From: Sanguinoderma infundibulare | Taxonomy: Eukaryota; Basidiomycota; Agaricomycetes; Polyporales; Polyporaceae | DNA: 64,000 nucleotides | Assembly: GCA_032821775.1 (NCBI GenBank) | Contig: JAVLRN010000001.1 | Span: 3,472,001-3,536,000 of the forward strand | Reading direction: 5' to 3' | In this document: positions 1-11,174 of the stretch, one piece after another | Layout: the number at the start of each line of letters is the position of its first letter | Position numbering within the stretch: the stretch's first letter is position 1 | Notes under the pieces: model-generated | Seen by the model: only the letters and a program-made list of their open reading frames with translations | The model's database searches: none | Told to the model about the DNA's origin: nothing | Position numbers and translations under genes: made by a program

Positions 1-54
1 GGGGAGGCGAAGAAGATTGCGGATTGGCCGGCGGATACGGGTTCTTCGGCGTAG
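1..54 (+). CDS. GH3 beta-xylosidase, C-terminal tail only (partial, runs off the left edge)
   Basis: Frame 1 reads 17 residues (GEAKKIADWPADTGSSA) and then TAG at 52-54. By itself this is too short to identify. The same tail (A/GEA.KIAD......SSA stop) ends the recognisable GH3 beta-xylosidase pseudogene at 32668-32721, and the DNA of the two tails is about 80% identical by eye. I therefore infer that the 3' end of a GH3 beta-xylosidase gene enters from the left and converges on the laccase. GH3 beta-xylosidases release xylose from xylo-oligosaccharides. Whether the off-window gene is intact cannot be seen. Confidence 0.5.
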   Translation, partial: GEAKKIADWPADTGSSA

Positions 55-664
55 GCAGTAGTGGTCGAGTCGCGCCTAGGTAGTCGTCCGTCCCCCCTTC
101 CATGGACCGTATTCGTCGTCGGCCTAGGGGCGATTATTGTAGTGTAGGCGATTGTGAAATCAGGGATAACCAAGTTGTCCAAGAAATCCCCTCGTTTCGT
201 TCACGGGCAGGGAGATCTCGAGCGAAGGGGCTTTACTATGCGTACTAAAGAAGTTTGAAACCTGGGGCTGGAATTGAGGACCAGTGACAAAGGGCTATTG
301 ATCGGCTTCGAGAAGCATTCGCCAAGGTCGAGTAATACTAATTGCCGTCGAAGCACGCCTGGTACTAAACCAGATAGGGCCTACTGTAGATGCCGAAAGT
401 CATGGAGAAAGACGCGAGATGTTTTGTCAAAGTGGTGTACTGGCACGAAATGGGGGGTATATGCACAATAGTAGACGTTTGTCAAGCAGTCTGATCAATT
501 CCCAGAAGCCCTTTAGCAACACTCCAATAAGGTACAAGCAAACAAAAACGAGATAGCGAGATCATAGCTGAAACACAGGTATACCGAATCCACCAGCAAA
601 TAGATACCGTTTACATTCCAAGCCCTCCACGAAGTCCGAGTGAGGCCGTACCCCAACGAGCGGC

Positions 665-2760
665 CTACTGGTCGTCAGGCGACAGCGCGTCGTACGTCGG
701 GCAGAGGTCCGACCACGCCTGGGGCACAGGGTTCGCTGCGGCAGCGTCGGGAGTGTCCTCGGCCATGACGACGGCGAAGCCCGCGTCGAGGTGGAAGTCG
801 ATGTGGCAGTGGAGGAACCACGGGCCGGGGTTGTTGGTCTCGAAGCGGATCGTGACGTTATCTCCGGCGGCGGGCGTACCGGTCGAGACGACGTCGCGCC
901 AGACGGGGTTGTCGTAGTTGTACTCGGTGGAGCCCGCGCTGCGCACCACAGCGAAGGCGTGCTGTCGAGCAATGTCGTGTGAGCATGGAGCCGCAGAGGA
1001 TAGAGCCAGGCGAGAAAAACGTGGACTTACACCGTGCAGGTGGAAGGGGTGGGGGGCGCCAGGAGCGTTGGCCGTGGCGGGGAACGAGAGCTCGATAGAC
1101 GAGTTGATAGGGAGCTCGTACAAGCTACCGGCGGGCATGAGGTTCTGGGCCGACTGCACACCACTCATGATCTGAAGGAGGACGGGGACGGTGGGAGGCA
1201 CGAAGCTCGCGTTGTTGATGAAGAAGTTGGTGCCGTTGAAGTTGAAGACCATGTTGATAGCCTTGTCGACACCTCCCGGAGTGGGCTGGCCGGGCTAAAC
1301 GAAGAATTAGCATCGACATGGATCCAACGCTCGGAGGAAATAATTAATACCGTCGTCATCGCGACGAAGGGGTGTAGATCGGTCTCCTTCAGAAGGTTCT
1401 CCGTCGTCTGTTGGGTGGTGACAGGGTCGATCGGCTCCGCCCCATCGTAGCGCAGGATGGCAGAGTTGATTCCGTCGGTAAACCCAACATTACCGAAGTT
1501 GGGGTTCGCCCGAATCCAATAGTTGTCGATGGTTTGGTTGGCTGTGAGCTGGTGTAAGATGTCCGCGTAAGCTTCAGCTTCAACCAGATACTTGCAGAAT
1601 GCTTACCACGAACGAGTAACGCTGAGCCGCGAAAATCTGGATCGTGTTGACAGTGACTGGCTGCGTCTCGATGCCGTCAGCTTCGATAACGCTGAGGTCG
1701 TGACCGTCAATGCTGAAAGTGTAGTTTGGGTCGCACGACAGCGATACAAGACGGAAGCGATAGCTGTTTGGCAATAGTTAATATTCGTCCTGGCCTATTG
1801 GACGTTGCAAATGCGCGTACCGCTTGCCCTGCGTGACGCTGATCACAGAGAGGGCAGCCGTCGACGTGCCAGGGCTACGACCCAGACCATTGATGAGAGT
1901 AGAGTCGGAACCAAGCCTGTGTCACATATAGAATGAGTATTGATATTCCTGAGAAGAGAAGGCAGAATAGATGATTGAACTCACGGGAAGCGCGGACCGA
2001 GCCTGGCAGAGACATGGTACCAGTCCGCAAGGGTGATCACAGTCGAGTCTGTGTTACATAAATGTCAGATGGTGCGAAAAAGGTAGCAGTGTATCGGCAC
2101 GAAACTAACCGTCATCGACGTCGTAGAGGTCAGCGAGAGGATCTTGGGGATCGTAAACCACAAATGGACCCCTGAGACCGTCGCAATACTGCGTGGAGAG
2201 GTGGCTGTGATACCAGAATGTGCCTGCCCAGATTGTCATAGGATTGTACGTCACACCACAGGGGATAACTCACCAGCCTGGCCAGGCACCTGGAAGTCGT
2301 ACAAAAACGAGTTTCCCGAGGAAATCGGGCACTGGTTGATGAAGGCAGGACCATCCGCCCAGTTTGTGCCCTTCTGGAAGAAGCCATGCCAGTGCTGGAG
2401 AGACAATGAGTTCGATGCTTGTACAGGAAAGAATAGGACATACAATACTGGTGGACTTCAACATCGTATGGTTGTCCATCTGGTCGATGACATTGAGTTG
2501 GAAACGATCTCCCTGTCCTCCGGCATACCAGCAGGTTAGTAAGAACATTGGCAGGGGAGGATGCGCACGACGCTGACCTTGTTACCAGTGATGAGGGGGC
2601 CAGGGAAGACGCCATTGACCACGATGGCAGCACGGGTGAAATTATCGGGAGCGATGTTTGCGTCGGTAATGGTCAAGTCGGCCGTTGGCCCGATGCCTGC
2701 GTACGCCGAGGCGACGAAAAGCAGAGTGATGGAAGCGAGCAGGGATTGGAACCTCGACAT
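665..2760 (-). CDS. lcc: Laccase (multicopper oxidase, AA1), 520 aa
   Basis: Secreted blue copper oxidase that takes electrons from phenols and lignin and reduces O2 to water. Exons by eye (complement): 2578-2760, 2444-2512, 2274-2394, 2110-2223, 1985-2048, 1821-1916, 1607-1763, 1351-1548, 1031-1294, 665-961. The nine introns keep frame and have GT..AG ends, giving 520 residues, a normal laccase length. A 21-residue signal peptide ends AYA and the mature protein starts GIGP. All four copper signatures are present: [15 protein letters not shown] (from residue 85), [23 protein letters not shown] (416-423) and [12 protein letters not shown] (473-484). The T1 axial position, ten residues after the copper-ligand Cys474, is Phe484 (463 in mature numbering), as in high-redox-potential laccases. 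A TATA-like box lies about 80 nt upstream. No frameshift or missing ligand was seen, so the gene looks functional. Confidence 0.97.
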
Positions 2761-2839
2761 AGTGGTCGCTGGTGAAGAGGACTACTCGAACACTCAAGTG
2801 GGACTTGGGTTGGGTTGGGATGAACTGTTGAGCGCATCC

Positions 2840-2845
2840 TTTATA
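2840..2845 (-). promoter_or_regulatory. TATA-like box of the laccase gene
   Basis: On the minus strand TATAAA lies about 80 nt upstream of the laccase ATG (2760), a plausible core-promoter spacing for a highly expressed fungal secreted-enzyme gene. The call rests on the motif and its position only. Confidence 0.45.
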
Positions 2846-2860
2846 CCCAACCGGTGAACT

Positions 2861-5800
2861 TAGCGCCACAAAGAAAGTATGGCTGTCCATGCCGACCGCG
2901 AGTCCATGACGCTGGTTGACCAAGTTTCGTTACGTCTGCTGCTTCCATTGTGTCGGTCCGTACTGAATCACGTCCCTGAAAGGCGATTGTCGCGCGAATG
3001 GTATCATATGTGTGAGAGCTTCGTTGGGGGCAGAGCATGGACTTACCTCCCACGAAACCTTGCTCGCGCGCCCCGCTGAACGTCGGGGGGCGTCGACGTC
3101 CAGATTGGTGATATTCGGTACCGGTGAAAGATGGCCTTCGGTGGTCTGATGGAATTGATTCACCTGAGACCTAGGCAGCGGCCCTTGTGTGAATCTAGGA
3201 GTGCGCGTGAGATTTGCGATACAAAGGTCGGAAGACAGCGTAACGCCGTGTACAGCTCTGCGAGCAATATTTGCGGTCGAAAGGGCGCCATTCAAGCTCA
3301 CCGACATGCTGTGGTGATGGCAGCAGCCCGGGCCGATCGGGAGCTGGCGCAGGCTATGATGTATCTGTCAACGTTGAGCGCGGTCGCTTGGCAGTCGCAG
3401 TCCTGCAACGAGGTCCGGAAGGGGGCTGTATCTGCCTGCCTCATTAATATTTCTGGCGGCGGTTGTCTCTTGTGCTGTAATGAGTTTGGTTGTGACGAGG
3501 TGACATGAATGAGATGAGACAAGGATGTGAGTCGCCAGGCACAAGGAGGTGTACTGGTTGCGAGGATGAGCGGGCCTGATGAGTCGGCAGACTGCGAACA
3601 AAAGTCACGGCTTCCATAAACGGATGCAGTCTGCGCCTGTCCTCTGCGCGCCAAGACAGGCGCCGCCTTTGCTGCCCAACAACCACCGACGTATTCTGAC
3701 TTGGAGCCTGAGCCCGACTCTGGCTGACTGCAGGCCACCCACACATTCAATTCCTGGTGGAGCGATGACGCGTGCAATTTTCCCAGCGGTGAGAACGATA
3801 GTCTCTGATCTGCCCCAACGAATCAATAATGCATACTGCACCCCACCATCGCCGTGCCACGTCCGAGCCTTCTGGCCCTGCAGCTAACAAGCTTTTGAAT
3901 TGTAGGGGTCGGTCGAATGCGCGAACGCTTCCGCGATTGAATAGTAGGACAACAACTATCCTAACGTCAATCCCGCCACCATGAAAATCACCGCTACTCT
4001 GCCGCATAACCCTCCCTCACCAGGGCCTTCAAATCTCTAAAGTGTCGTGCCTGTTATGCTCCGTTTTGCGATGGTGCTAGTTGAGGTAACCATTGCCTGT
4101 GTTTACTGCAAGCTTATCTCCCCCTGACGGCGAGTTCCTGTCCCGGTAAGTGTTGCAACTTCGGCTCCTCGAATCCTCATCGTACCTTGTTCGACAGCAC
4201 CGCATTGGTGGGACATGATCAAATGAGCATGTGCGTGCTGATCACTAACGCACTTTCTTCCCGCACTAGTTGCATCAATAACTAGTGCGCATCGTCTCTT
4301 ATTCAATCTCTGTGACCTCATTTTGTCGCAGAACAACATTTCTCTCCAGGAATTCCAGACACAAAACTTGACACCAGAAGCGACATCGTCCAGGGCCAAC
4401 TGAAGAAAATCTACTCTTCCGCCTGATTCAGATTGCGCAGCTGAGTATCTCTCATGCGTCCTTGGACGTTACTGACCGTAGAATCGATAGCTTGCGCGCA
4501 TTCCATGCACAATGCAGCGCTCCACTCGGACCGTCGAAATGAACAAGGACCCGGCCGCTCTCTGAACGACGATTCTGCTTCCCGGTATACCTCGAATGGC
4601 AGCCCGTACCTCCCTTCCCGCCTCCCAGGCACACGCCAGTACGGTACCACCCGCAGTCCTGTCCATGCAGCCCTTCCAAATGCGGAAACTTCACTTGCAG
4701 TTCAGTACACGCGCGGCATCCACCCGACGGTCGTGGTCTCCAGCCAGCGCCTCGTCCCGCGCCGATTCTCACCGATTCTCACCGGTTGCCGGCAGACCCT
4801 GCCTTCGCCCTCTTCTCCCCCCCGCTCTTGTTCGACAACGACGTTCTTACCATCGCGCCCCGGAACGACGGGGCGGCGTTTCGACGCAGTCAGGGCCCAG
4901 CTCGTGATGCATCCGAGATTTTTCCCATCAATGAGAGCGGCAGAAGCGATCCAATCAGTTCAGCAGCCAGGGCGTATATTTCTCAATCCAACGCGCAGCT
5001 GCAGAAGCTGCGCCACGGCACGGTGGTTGCCAGGATGGCCGGAATCCAGGGTCCAGGTAGCCGGAGCGGAGAAGAGCTCAGGGGCAGCGCTTCGGGACAT
5101 AAGCAGATAGTCGCCAGGATATCAAGCAAGATAGTCGGTGCCCGATCGAGCTCCCCCCATCCGGTGCCGGCATTCCTATTGCCAAAGTGACAGGTCTTCT
5201 TGCTGCGTTGCGAGGTTCTCGATAATTAATGTAAGCTCGATCCATCCCGCGCTCCTCGGCGGCCGGCCGTCGTGTACGCATCCTCGTGACGGCATACGGA
5301 ACGCGGCGGGCGGGCGAGCGGCCGGGGCTTCGCCTGGATGATTCACCTCTGCCCCGGAAATTGGTAAGTGGGCTGTCTTGTTCGGCGGCGATGGGAGAAC
5401 TAACACCGTGCTTGGTCATGTTGTGCAGGGACGTCCACCTCGACTAACGAGGAAGTGATCTAGCCTATCGGTCTCTCACGACGAGCAAGTCCACTCGCCG
5501 CCCTCTGCCCTTCGAAAGTGGTCACAGGTCCGCAGACCAGCCCGCCCACCACGCCACTCTGCAGGTGGAGCGTCTTCTGACGACGAGCTCGATGGTACCT
5601 GGACTAGCTCGCATCCGTTGGGTCATATCAGCGGTGGAAGCCATTGAATCGCGCTGACTGTCTTGCAAGGCTGGTGAGTACCTCAGCGGACCCGATCTCT
5701 TCGACTTCGTGTCATGATGCTTGCGACATACCCATATTCCACTTTGTCATGCTTCCACCAGCCACGCCTGGACATACGGCACGGTGTTTCATCCGGGGTT

Positions 5801-8184
5801 GTGTCCACGTCGCTGCCAAGTCGCCGCCCCCGCTCACGTCCATCCCAGCTCAGCACGCGGGCCACCGCCACAGCATGTACACGCAGGCACGCCTAGCGAT
5901 CATCCCCTGGTCCGCCGATACGTCAATCAGCCTCGTCTTTCGTAACTCGGCCAAGGGTCGCAGGCACCCCGCTAGGGAAATCGCATTGCAGTCAGTCTCG
6001 CCTGCGCCGAGCCTGTACGCAAAGTCTCCGGTCGGATGGCGGGTGGCGCTGCGCACATAGCTGACTCGGCATACCCAGGCACATCAGCCTGTCGGCTCTG
6101 CCAAAGGACGCAACAAACCTCCGATCACACTGTGCACCTCTCGAAATCGCCCGGTTACTCCGCTCTGCTTGCGCGGCGCTGTTGGCCGCAAGTAAGCCGC
6201 ATCACCGCGTCGAGTCAATCCAGTCCGCGGCAGCCGGCGCACGTGCACCTGCCTTACACGTCGGCGCGATTGCGCCGCGGTGGGACCGCGTGGGTGTGTG
6301 TTCTTGGGTACTCAAACTTAGTAACTCACTTGCTTAGTGCCCAGCACCCGCTCAGAGTTCCTGGTCCCGACGTGCGCCTCGCCAAACTGTGCTCCTCTTG
6401 AAACAAATTAACCGTGACGTGCTTGTCCCCGTACCGAATCTCCAGCATTCAGCGCTGGCGGAGACCGTATCCGGATGCCAAAGCACATGCGCAGGCGATT
6501 GCATTGTCTTGGGCCGACATACTCTGGCCCAGGAACGTATGTAGGATTCCCGGCGGCTTGCGTCGCCGAGTTGTTCAAACGTGGAACACAGCCACAGTGA
6601 GCGGCCGGGCGCAGGCTTATCCCCGACCTCCAGCGAGCCAGAATATCTGTTTTCCCGCCTGGACGTCTACGAGCATGGCCGTAGTCAGCGATTCGCTTGC
6701 TCGGCCTTCCTCCCCGTCTTCGTTAGTCGGGTCCAGCGTCAGCTCACCGTCCCCCGCCTCTCTGTCTCTGAAGAGGTATCGCCCCTCCATGCCCCCCTTC
6801 TGTCTCAGATAAAAGAAGCCCGTGTTCTCATGGCTTTTCCGGGGGTTTCTACTCTTCAGGACAGTGAGGGGAGGCTCTCCGCCCTCCGTCCCAAGCCGTG
6901 GCTGGCCGGGAGAGCTGATTTTTCCCGTTATTCTCTATTTTCTCGATAGGCGACGAAGCGGACTCTTAGCGGCCATCGTAGCCGGCTACGACTACGACTA
7001 CGTAGACGTCCAGGCGGAAAACCTGACGTTCCCCGACGAGCACAATACCTCTCCAGGGAAAGAAATGCGGGAGACGCTGAGTGGTGTCCGCACCTCCAGG
7101 TCATGCCTCTAGTCGTAGCCAGCCATGCGGGGAGTCGAACGTTGACGATCTTCTGACAGCTGCCTGAAGCGTTAGGTTCCGCGGCCGCCATTCTAAGTAG
7201 CGGCTCTACGATCTTTCGCAGACGTCTTTGGGAGTCCTTTTGGCGTTGCCTTCGCCGAATTCGCCTTCCCCGTCGTTGCTGCTCCGACTCTGTGCCCTCC
7301 TCTCCGCAGCAATCCTCCGAAGTGTTCCCCATCTTCTCCTCGCATTCCATTAACCTAAATCACGCCTTCTGCAGGCCGCCGTGTCGGCGAACTTACCCGG
7401 ACGAGCGGCCACTTCGGCAGCCCGGCATCGACGAAATTGGACGCTGTTCGTCGACCTGAAAACGCTGCGCTTCAGAAGAAGCTCCTTGCGCATGGGAAGA
7501 GCCCCTTCTGAATGTCTCTCCATGGACGAAGAACAGTACATCATTCTGATATTCTGACAAGGCGACATGGGTGAGTGCGAGTATCGTATTCCCGCGGCAG
7601 CCGAGAGGCGAAGGTGAATGAGAACTGGCAGTCGGACAGAACAACGTCTTGGTAAGTTACTTCGGGGGGGATCAGATTGGTGAAGTACAGTATCCAGTTT
7701 ACACATTTGAGATGACGCCGCGTGGGGATCTAGTGTCATAACGCTCAAGAATACATTCGACGCTCGCGGATCACCACGTTCCGCGAAGGTATGCAAAATG
7801 TAAGATACAGGTACATCGTATGCGCATACAAGAATACAATGATTGCTTATTGCGGCTGTCTCGTGAGTGTGAATGTCTGTTGCGAGTTTGCCAGTCATAG
7901 GGAGGGTCCAAGATTTCGGGTACAGGACTGACGAGCGCACGTCATGGACTCGGAGGCACCTCGGGAGTACCGGGCAGATGACGAGCCGGTCACCTCACGG
8001 TCAGAGCTGAAGCGACGATACATCAAAAACTTTGTTCGAGAAACATGATGCTTCACATACCTCCATCGCCTGATGACGGCACAGGTACAGCGCTAAGAGC
8101 TTGCAAACGCTCATTGGGCGAACCTGCAAACGATGCATGAGGCGACTTGGAAAAGGACGAGAGGGTCGAGGTGGAACATACCGT
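2861..8184. other. 5.3 kb region with no recognisable gene
   Basis: Between the laccase promoter and the bHLH gene I find no protein family I recognise, no tRNA and no transposon ends. Open frames up to 218 codons exist (for example 4454-5110 + and 7350-7940 -), but they are rich in Arg, Ser, Pro and Cys and lack conserved motifs, which is what GC-rich noncoding DNA gives. The stretch 4786-5190 (+) contains a fairly protein-like run but no known domain. It may hold laccase regulatory DNA, noncoding RNA or a lineage-specific gene with many introns. Confidence 0.5.
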
Positions 8185-9033
8185 CTATCGAATACCTGCA
8201 GCGGCCTCAAGCCTAGTCACCTCTTCCTTGAGGGCATCCCTGCCCTCCTCGAGCCATTGGATGTAGCCCCTGGCACGGAAGAGGATTCCGCTCTTTCCCT
8301 TGGTTCCTCGGCCGCGACTGCCGCTGCCCTTTGGACGGCCTCTGGTGGGCATTCCGGACCCCGGGGGTGCACCGGCAGGGGCTAGGAGAGTCGTGAGCTG
8401 GAGATAGCCGTCGCGGATGGCGTTGCGGCGCTTCTGCTCGGACATGATGTGGTTAAGTCGCTTTTGAGGAGTGGAGAGAAGCGGTTTGACGCGAGGACCG
8501 CCAGACGCCGAGGGGGTAGCGCGGGACGCGGGAGAGGACGATCTTGATGCAGAACGGCTCCGGGAGCGTATTCGGGGCTTGGACTCGGCATTCTGGGTGA
8601 ACAGATGTTGCTGCGGGGAAGGAAGGGGTCGCTGTACCTGCAGCTGGGGCTGATGAGGGGGAGGTTGCGGATATTGGTGATGTTGATGGGGCGGAGGCTG
8701 TTCGGGGGGAGCACTGAACAAGCTAGACGAGGGCGGCAATTGATCTAGGCCTGGCGGAGCTGTCTCCTGCAAGGGGGTGTGGTAAAGAGGTTCTGCCGGG
8801 ATATCGGGCAACTGCGGAAATGCATCTACATTGAAGTCCCAATCGAAGTTCTCGAGGAAGCCAAAGAGATCTGTGGTCTCTGAGGCGGAAAACAATTCAT
8901 TGGATGGAGGTAGAGGCGGGGGCGGGGGAGCTATTCCAGCATGAGAGCCGGAGGTGAAGAACTGGAAATCGTCGAAGGAGACCGGCGGGTGGACGGGCGA
9001 GGGGGAGCTGGGACTCGGATGCGGGGGAGACAT
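8185..9033 (-). CDS. bHLH transcription factor, about 282 aa
   Basis: Nuclear DNA-binding protein of the basic helix-loop-helix class, which normally binds E-box DNA as a dimer. The N-terminal two thirds is a low-complexity Pro/Ser/Gln region with acidic-aromatic patches typical of activation domains. The C-terminal roughly 95 residues hold the bHLH: basic segment and helix 1 with SEQKRRNAIRDGY, a long Gly/Arg loop (GRPKGSGSRGRG) and helix 2 with ILFRARGYIQWLEE, then a short leucine-containing coiled coil ending EAAAGIR. The E and RR of the basic segment are present. I chose the ATG at 9033 (MSPPHPS) because the upstream in-frame extension to 9183 is Arg/Pro-rich and lies in the promoter shared with the next gene. 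A possible splice donor just before the stop means a short extra 3' exon cannot be excluded. Confidence 0.83.
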   Translation of the reverse strand: MSPPHPSPSSPSPVHPPVSFDDFQFFTSGSHAGIAPPPPPLPPSNELFSASETTDLFGFLENFDWDFNVDAFPQLPDIPAEPLYHTPLQETAPPGLDQLPPSSSLFSAPPEQPPPHQHHQYPQPPPHQPQLQVQRPLPSPQQHLFTQNAESKPRIRSRSRSASRSSSPASRATPSASGGPRVKPLLSTPQKRLNHIMSEQKRRNAIRDGYLQLTTLLAPAGAPPGSGMPTRGRPKGSGSRGRGTKGKSGILFRARGYIQWLEEGRDALKEEVTRLEAAAGIR

Positions 9034-9253
9034 GGTCGTCGCAAGGCAAGTGCCGGCTGCCGGCTGCGTCCAGCTGCCGAATGCCCGCCCTCCGTGACTA
9101 GCACGGTGACCGACGCCGGTGACACCGGCAGGAGTCGGAGCGGACCCCGGCATCCGGGGAACGCGGGCGGGACAAGGCGGCACGTGGGAGAGGGAAAGGC
9201 AAGAAAAGCGGGAGATCTAGCCCGAAGGGTCCGAAACACCGCCCATCACCTCC
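9034..9253. promoter_or_regulatory. Shared divergent promoter of bHLH and Zn2Cys6 genes
   Basis: Two regulator genes start back to back with only 220 nt between their ATGs, so this GC-rich segment must carry both promoters. No clear TATA box was seen in either direction. Co-regulation of the pair is inference from the geometry. Confidence 0.5.
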
Positions 9254-10083
9254 ATGTCGGCCCTCTCAGAGGCGTCCACGCCGGCCCAGGACGCGGCCCC
9301 TCCGTCGATCGACACCCAGCAACTGCAGCACAACCAACAGCTCGCCTCAGACCTGGGTCAACAACCAGGCTCCGGCTCGTCCTCCGCCCCGCCCGCCGAC
9401 GGGGGCCGCAAGCGTGCGTATCTCGTATCGCCCCTCGCCGTCGTCCTCGTCCTCGCCCGCCGTCGCCCGTCCTGACCTCCTCCGCTCCAGCCAAGGCGCC
9501 CTCCGTTCGAAGGGCCTGCACCGCCTGCCACGCCGGCAAGACCAGATGTAGCGAGGTCCTCCCATGCCAGGTCCGCCCACGCCCACTAGTACCCCTTGCT
9601 CGTGCTGACTCATCCCCCGCCAGAGCTGCCTCAAGAGAGGAATGGGTGCAACCTGCACTTACCCAGATCCAGACGCCGATAACCACCAGCCGCAAACTCA
9701 ACCTCGTACGTTTCCCACTCCCTCCACCCTCTCCCTCCGCCCATCACCCTCACCCCTCTTCTCCAGCGCAAGTGCCCCCCTTCGCCGCCACCATCCCGTA
9801 CCCGCCGCCCATGCAGGGTCTCACCCACCCCCACTACTACGACTACAACAACACCTTCGCCGCCAACCCCAACCCAGGCGCTTCCACATCCACCTTCCGG
9901 CCGGCCAAGCGACCTCGGCCGTTGACCGAAGAAGAGGCCGCCGCCATTACACGCAACTTTACCCGCGGAGACTTCTTTGTCGGCTCCAGTGCTCCGGTCC
10001 GTATCGACCCCCGCCTGCCTGTCCGCCTCACTCTCGCCGAGGGCGACCAGGTGCACTTCTCCATCGGCGAAGCCATCGTCTGA
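9254..10083 (+). CDS. Zn2Cys6 (Gal4-type) zinc cluster protein, 212 aa
   Basis: Fungal binuclear-zinc-cluster DNA-binding protein. Exons 9254-9413, 9491-9570, 9624-9705 and 9767-10083; three introns of 53-77 nt with GT/AG ends restore one frame. Joining exons 2 and 3 gives the full cluster C-x2-C-x6-C-x5-C-x2-C-x8-C (RACTACHAGKTRC, then SEVLPC, then QSC and a last Cys in GMGATC). All six cysteines are present, and the third spans the usual basic residues. A Ser/Gln/Pro-rich N-terminus precedes the cluster. The rest is short and Pro-rich and ends in a conserved-looking acidic module (TEEEAAAITRNFTRGDFFVG...LTLAEGDQVHFSIGEAIV). There is no room for the large middle homology region of classical Gal4 regulators, so this is a small member that may act through a partner. 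It is transcribed divergently from the bHLH gene. Confidence 0.9.
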
Positions 10084-11174
10084 TCTCTTGTCACCCGTGT
10101 ATGTGCTGTCTTTCCGTATTGTAGGTGTGATCGATCGACTCCCAACCTGTATTGTTCCCCCCTCGCTTTCTTGGTGTGCATATGTATGTACTACGTTACC
10201 ATCAACTCATTTCATCTTGCCTCACATTGCCTCGACTGCAGGGTGTCTGTGAGTCCGAATGCCCTCAATGATCTTGAAGATCTTGCTCCCGGTGAGCTTC
10301 TTGTCAATGACTTCCTGTTGTCAGGAGCGGGCAGATTCCCCATTTGTTATTGCACTCGCGTTCGAGCTTCCAATATCCTCGAAAGTTTCCCGGCATTCAG
10401 TCCCTGCTTCGCGACATGGACGCAGTCGCCATCCACGCCCGGGTGCGCCGGCAGTTTCTGATCGAGCCCGCCGAGTAGACCCACATGGACCCACAACACA
10501 GCGGAGGCGCGACCGTCGGCGCGTGCAGCTAGCCAACGCTTCATCGCTGGCTGTCGGTTGGGTACGAGCTCTTCTACGCGGGTGCTCGGTCTTGTTGGCC
10601 ATGAGGGCGGTGCGAACAGGGTCAGCGGCGGCCTTGCGGGTGCGTCCTCTCACCCTCGACGCCCTTATCCCATCTTAAAGAAGAGATGCTAGATAGATGA
10701 GCGCATGGGCGGAGTCTCGAGGCCCTGGCGGGCGGTCCATAGGCCATTCGGCTGCGTTTTCATGGCCCGAATCCGTTAGGAGTCTGCGTGTTGGTGGCGG
10801 CGACGTTCAGCCTTGACACGGCGGTCAAAGACCTGGGGTTCTTGACGGGAAACTCTTGGGACGCTTGTGCGCCATTTAACATGCCTTTCCGCCCCTTTGT
10901 CCTTCTCTTTGTTCTTCTGCAACTGATAGGGACCCGTTACGCTGCGCATGAATTATGTCCTCATACGAGCCAGGGGCCTTTGCCCGCCGTGTGAGTGGGT
11001 GGACAACGCCCTCCGTGTACACACGGTTCTCGTTCGTTCCTGCCTCAACGCTAATTTGGGTACTGTCAGAGTCAGTTGCAGGACATATAAATGCCCCTCT
11101 GCTCATGAGCATCGTCTCCAGCGATACCGCTCCCCGTTCAAGTTCCTTTCGCTATTCTCTCGTCTTCTTTCGCC
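10084..11174. other. Intergenic, no gene seen
   Basis: About 1.1 kb between the Zn2Cys6 stop and the ATG of the small secreted protein. Open frames here (for example 10259-10678 +) show no family signature. The right part should contain the promoter of the downstream gene; a TATAAA-containing stretch (acatataaatgcc) lies at about 11083-11095, some 80 nt upstream of that ATG. Confidence 0.5.

Noticed and set aside
4454..5110. 218-codon plus-strand frame
   Set aside because: Ser/Arg/Pro-rich, no conserved motif; typical chance frame in GC-rich DNA.
9034..9183. N-terminal extension of the bHLH protein from an upstream ATG
   Set aside because: Would leave only 70 nt to the divergent Zn2Cys6 start and adds unconserved Arg/Pro sequence.
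8941..10083. 380-codon plus-strand frame across the regulator pair
   Set aside because: Its first half is antisense to the bHLH gene and includes the introns of the Zn2Cys6 gene; only its last part (from 9767) is the real final exon.
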